From DASYSA01 sp036003885 (lineage in GTDB: Bacteria; Acidobacteriota; Blastocatellia; UBA7656), in the NCBI GenBank assembly GCA_036003885.1, contig DASYSA010000277.1, forward strand, positions 1 through 8,419: a stretch of DNA of 8,419 bases. Reading direction: 5' to 3'. Position numbers and translations under genes: made by a program. The notes beneath the pieces are model-generated. The model searched no databases. It was not told the DNA's origin and saw only the letters and a list, made by a program, of their open reading frames with translations. This document shows positions 6,290-8,419 of the stretch, in pieces. Each line of letters begins with the position of its first letter. Positions within the stretch are counted from its first letter, which is position 1.

Positions 6290-6649
6290 ATGGCTACAAT
6301 TCAAAATCAGTTCCTCAGCATCCTGGTCAATCAGTCCACTGAGCAGGCAACAGTTGTGGTCGATGCCCAGGTCACCTTTGGGCCGAACGAACTCGCACTT
6401 GCGTCTCGCCTGGACTGTCGTATCCTCGGAGATGACCCGCTCATCGACGATTTCCTGTTCTCTTTCCCTACGCACTTCTTTTTTGATGCGGGAGCAGCCC
6501 AATCGGCTCGCTTTGAACGCGATGACATCCCGCGAAGCCTCCTCAACGAGGACATTATCGGAGCCGATGAAATCGTGGGAGAGCTAACGCTCAAGCTCTC
6601 GACTGGCGCTTCAATCAGCAAACGGACCAACGTCTTCCAACTCAGATGA
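6290..6649 (+). CDS. Unrecognised small acidic, beta-rich protein
   Basis: 119 aa from the ATG with a strong AGGAG seven bases upstream. No signal peptide, membrane helix or cysteine pair is seen. Alternating hydrophobic patterns (FLSILVN, ATVVVDAQVTF, LDCRILGDD, FLFSFPTHFFFD, EIVGELTLKLSTG, TNVFQLR) suggest seven or so beta strands, i.e. a compact sandwich. Acidic clusters GDDPLIDD (47-54) and ERDD (76-79) could bind a metal such as calcium, but this is a guess. I do not recognise the family. It lies about 220 bases behind the pYEATS gene in the same direction, separated by an AT-rich probable promoter, so it may belong to the TIR/pYEATS island or be independent. It is followed by a GC hairpin at 6674. 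Confidence 0.65.
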   Translation: MATIQNQFLSILVNQSTEQATVVVDAQVTFGPNELALASRLDCRILGDDPLIDDFLFSFPTHFFFDAGAAQSARFERDDIPRSLLNEDIIGADEIVGELTLKLSTGASISKRTNVFQLR

Positions 6650-6673
6650 CTGAATGTGATGAACTGGCTGTTC

Positions 6674-6700
6674 GGCGGTGTGGCCGTGGCGCGCACCGCC
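6674..6700 (+). terminator. GC hairpin, possible terminator after the 6290 gene
   Basis: ggcggtg (6674-6680) pairs perfectly with caccgcc (6694-6700), 24 bases after the stop codon. No T-run follows, as with the hairpin after the pyrophosphatase gene. Confidence 0.38.
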
Positions 6701-6959
6701 AGGCACCAGTGACACTCCTAACAAATAAGTTCCTTGCTGTCTTTCGACGGTTCTATGGTTCAGCTCTGGATTAATCGTGAAGGTCCTTGAATCGTTTGGT
6801 GAGGACTGCCTCCTGACGTGTCACCGAATTAGCCGGTGCCGATACCGGATCCCGCATTGCCGGCCTCATCGGAATAATCGGTGCCCCTCGTGCCCGCCCG
6901 CTTGACCTTAGCAAGATTTAGTTGAATTCTTAGAGCAGGAAAAAGGGTGGCCCGACTAC
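6701..6959. other. Intergenic region without recognisable gene
   Basis: Bases 6701-6959 show short broken frames only. An in-frame run of about 32 codons ending at a TAG near 6921 has coding-like composition (Gly/Ala/Ile rich) but no start with a ribosome binding site and no recognisable product. TTGACC at 6902-6907 could be a -35 box for the next gene, but no good -10 box follows at the right distance. Confidence 0.4.
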
Positions 6960-6971
6960 GAGGTAACGTCC

Positions 6972-7241
6972 ATGTGTCGAAACATCAAGACATTGTTTAA
7001 CTTCGAACCGCCGGTTACGGAGGAAGAGGTTCGCGCAGCTTCTCTGCAGTTCATCAGAAAGATCACCGGCTTCAACAAGCCCTCGAAAGCAAACGAGGAT
7101 GCCTTCCTCGATGCCGTCAACGAGGTCGCCAGAATCTCCAGCCAGCTTCTACATTCCCTCGAGACAAATGCGCCGCCGAAGAACCGAATGGAAGAGGCGG
7201 CGAAGGCGCGGGAACGCGCTGCACAAAGATTCCCTGCGTAA
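6972..7241 (+). CDS. DUF2277 family protein
   Basis: 89 aa, close to the family's usual length. It has the diagnostic MCRNIKTLFNFEPP start, then EEVRAASLQFIRKITGFNKPSKANEDAF and a tail of NAPPKNRMEEAAKARERAAQRF. DUF2277 proteins are small, helical and widespread in bacteria, with no established function. The invariant Cys2 right after the initiator Met is present and may be functional, but that is speculation. Start supported by GAGGT eight bases upstream and by the conserved N-terminus. The methyltransferase gene follows after 42 bases in the same direction, so cotranscription is possible though no functional link is known. Confidence 0.95.
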   Translation: MCRNIKTLFNFEPPVTEEEVRAASLQFIRKITGFNKPSKANEDAFLDAVNEVARISSQLLHSLETNAPPKNRMEEAAKARERAAQRFPA

Positions 7242-7272
7242 AAGAGCCCGGATGCGGCTTGGGCTGAATAGT

Positions 7273-7278
7273 AAGGAG
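7273..7278 (+). promoter_or_regulatory. Ribosome binding site supporting a TTG start
   Basis: A perfect AAGGAG five bases before TTG at 7284. No ATG or GTG in the frame has a comparable site nearby, so the methyltransferase most likely begins at this TTG. Confidence 0.65.
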
Positions 7279-7283
7279 AGCCT

Positions 7284-8126
7284 TTGTCTGTAAGACCTAT
7301 CTTATGGCAAATCAAAAAGCGTCTCCTGCTTGCTTGTGTCCGATTCAAGTTCTGGTTCGATGTCTATTCATCAGGCGCTGAACCCGTCAGTTTCGTCTGT
7401 AATATCTGTGGAACTCCTTGCCGCGTTCCTCCTTACGTCATGTCCCGAGAGCGACTGTCATGTTATGGTTGCGGCTCCACCATCAGGTTTCGATCGGTAG
7501 TCAATGCCCTTTCGATTGCGCTTGAGATTGGCTTGATGCCTTTGCCGGCCAATCCTGTGAGAAAAAGTATTGTGGGCATTGGAATGACCGATAGCGAGTG
7601 TTACGCAGGAAAGCTGGAGAAGAAGTTCTCATATAGAAATACCTACTTTCATAAGGGGCCTAAGCTGGATATTTTGAATCTCGATAATTCTGATGACGGT
7701 CTGGCGGACTTCATTATTTGTTCGGATGTCCTTGAGCACGTCGCACCGCCTGTTCATCTGGCGTTTCAAAACTTGTTTCGCTTGCTCAAGCGTGGTGGGG
7801 TTCTTGTCCTTACGGTTCCTCTTGTCGATGAAGCTTTTGCCAGAGAGCATTTCCCTGGTCTGGGCGAGTACCATTTTGAGTCTCGAGGTGACAGGAGGGT
7901 TCTCGTCAACAGGACGGCGAGTGGCAGTTACGAAGAGTTCAACGAATTGGTATTTCATGGTGGTGAGGGAGAGACCCTGGAGATGCGCCTTTTCTCAAGG
8001 GAATGGCTATTGAAAGAGCTTGAGAACGCCGGATTTGTTAAGGTGAGGGTCCTGGATAAGGATTACCCCGACTTTGGAATTTTCTGGCGTCAGGACATAT
8101 CCGTTCCACTTGTTGCGTGGAAGTAG
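7284..8126 (+). CDS. Class I SAM-dependent methyltransferase with N-terminal zinc-ribbon-like segment
   Basis: 280 aa. Residues 39-63 hold C39-x2-C42, C46, and C60-x2-C63 (CNICGTPC and CYGCG), followed by STIRFRS, a layout seen in methyltransferases of surface-polysaccharide and related clusters. Residues 95-180 are the SAM fold: SIVGIGMTD in the motif I position (lacking the usual GxGxG), then ADFIICSDVLEHV (141-153, motif II/post-II with the D-x-LEH hallmark) and LKRGGVLVLTVP (168-179). The C-terminal part has FSREWLLKELENAGF, the usual terminal helix-strand pair. Substrate unknown. Three 60-base lines counted by hand give 35-48% G+C against about 55% in a pyrophosphatase line, which suggests horizontal acquisition. 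The basic, aromatic N-terminus (KKRLLLACVRFKFWF) could touch the membrane. Confidence 0.85.
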   Translation: MSVRPILWQIKKRLLLACVRFKFWFDVYSSGAEPVSFVCNICGTPCRVPPYVMSRERLSCYGCGSTIRFRSVVNALSIALEIGLMPLPANPVRKSIVGIGMTDSECYAGKLEKKFSYRNTYFHKGPKLDILNLDNSDDGLADFIICSDVLEHVAPPVHLAFQNLFRLLKRGGVLVLTVPLVDEAFAREHFPGLGEYHFESRGDRRVLVNRTASGSYEEFNELVFHGGEGETLEMRLFSREWLLKELENAGFVKVRVLDKDYPDFGIFWRQDISVPLVAWK

Positions 8127-8144
8127 GATGTTGAACCAACGAGC

Positions 8145-8173
8145 GGTCCCCGGCTCCGGGCGGCCCCTGTTTT
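8145..8173 (+). terminator. Probable intrinsic terminator after the methyltransferase gene
   Basis: GGTC (8145-8148) and CCCG (8149-8152) pair with CGGG (8157-8160) and GGCC (8162-8165), with a GCTC loop and one bulged C; the sequence then runs CCTGTTTT. This is the best terminator candidate in the window. It leaves about 30 bases before the next gene's start, too few for a full promoter, so it may act as an attenuator or be leaky. Confidence 0.5.
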
Positions 8174-8203
8174 GATGTGAATCGTTACAAAGGTGAGGAG
8201 ACG

Positions 8204-8419
8204 ATGTCGACGATCGTTGTTGTCAAAAAAGGAAACCATGTGGCAATCGCTGCCGATACACTCTCGACCCTGGGGCACACAAAATGCGATAGCAGGTATT
8301 TTGACGATAAAGATAAAATCCTGAGATTCGGTGACTCATACATTGGTGTCACAGGCAGCACCGCGCACTCCAATGTACTGACAAGCATAATCCGAAAGTA
8401 CCCGGAGCACGTTTGCTTC
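8204..8419 (+). CDS. HslV/proteasome-beta-like Ntn hydrolase (5' end only)
   Basis: The first 72 residues are present; the rest lies past the window end. The N-terminus MSTIVVVKKGNHVAIAADTL aligns by eye with HslV (M-T-T-I-V-S-V-R-R-N-G-H-V-V-I-A-G-D). Asp18 matches the catalytic Asp17 region of HslV/proteasome beta, the DDKDKILRF segment (34-42) supplies a candidate for the catalytic Lys33, and GVTGSTAH (48-55) matches the GFAGGTAD element. The fold would be an alpha-beta-beta-alpha Ntn hydrolase. It is not classical HslV: the sequence differs and no hslU is seen. Residue 2, which becomes the nucleophile after Met removal in HslV, is Ser here, with Thr at 3. GAGGAG (8195-8200) lies three bases before the ATG, a rather tight spacing. 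Confidence 0.8.
   Translation, partial: MSTIVVVKKGNHVAIAADTLSTLGHTKCDSRYFDDKDKILRFGDSYIGVTGSTAHSNVLTSIIRKYPEHVCF

Noticed and set aside
6812..6923. Coding-like run of about 32 codons ending in TAG
   Set aside because: No start codon with a ribosome binding site and no recognisable family; kept only as a note in the intergenic entry.
1..8419. CRISPR array, insertion sequence, integrase or attachment site
   Set aside because: No regularly spaced direct repeats, no transposase or recombinase reading frame and no tRNA gene were found.

Overview
The window reads as ordinary bacterial chromosome, mostly of moderately high G+C, with one accessory-looking island. It probably comes from a soil or sediment lineage. 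An Acidobacteriota/Blastocatellia-type genome is a guess, based on the divergent membrane pyrophosphatase, the DUF2277 protein and the style of the intergenic hairpin repeat; there is no rRNA or other direct taxonomic marker.

Layout. (1) 1-1360, plus strand: the 3' end of a class I/II PLP aminotransferase, one base ahead of a short homoserine dehydrogenase with no ACT domain. This is an amino-acid metabolism operon. (2) 1380-1634, minus strand: a small membrane protein with one N-terminal helix and a C-terminal CxxC/CxxC zinc ribbon, convergent with the dehydrogenase. An imperfect hairpin repeat lies upstream of it (1740-1817). (3) 1818-2259: about 440 bp with no recognisable gene. (4) 2260-4866: a proton-pumping membrane pyrophosphatase of 868 residues. 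It keeps the full set of PPi/Mg binding residues but its surrounding sequence is strongly divergent, and it carries the lysine associated with K+ independence. (5) 4944-6649: an accessory module with its own sigma70-like promoter. It holds a TIR-like protein (229 aa), then a prokaryotic YEATS (pYEATS) domain protein (102 aa) with an identical 14-base translation-start context, then, after an AT-rich gap, an unrecognised 119-aa protein that looks beta-rich. TIR plus pYEATS fits the predicted nucleotide-dependent conflict/defence systems and is the most interesting part of the window. (6) 6972-7241: a DUF2277 protein. (7) 7284-8126: an AT-richer class I SAM methyltransferase with an N-terminal zinc-ribbon-like segment and a TTG start. 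(8) 8204-8419: the start of an HslV/proteasome-beta-like Ntn hydrolase, cut off by the window end.

How it fits together. The aminotransferase and dehydrogenase probably act in the aspartate-family pathway. The pyrophosphatase couples PPi hydrolysis to proton pumping and stands alone. In the TIR/pYEATS pair, a reasonable model is that TIR is the NAD-directed (or nucleotide-binding) effector and pYEATS is the recognition or adaptor subunit, possibly reading acyl-lysine. That model is inference from domain content and operon structure, not shown by the sequence.
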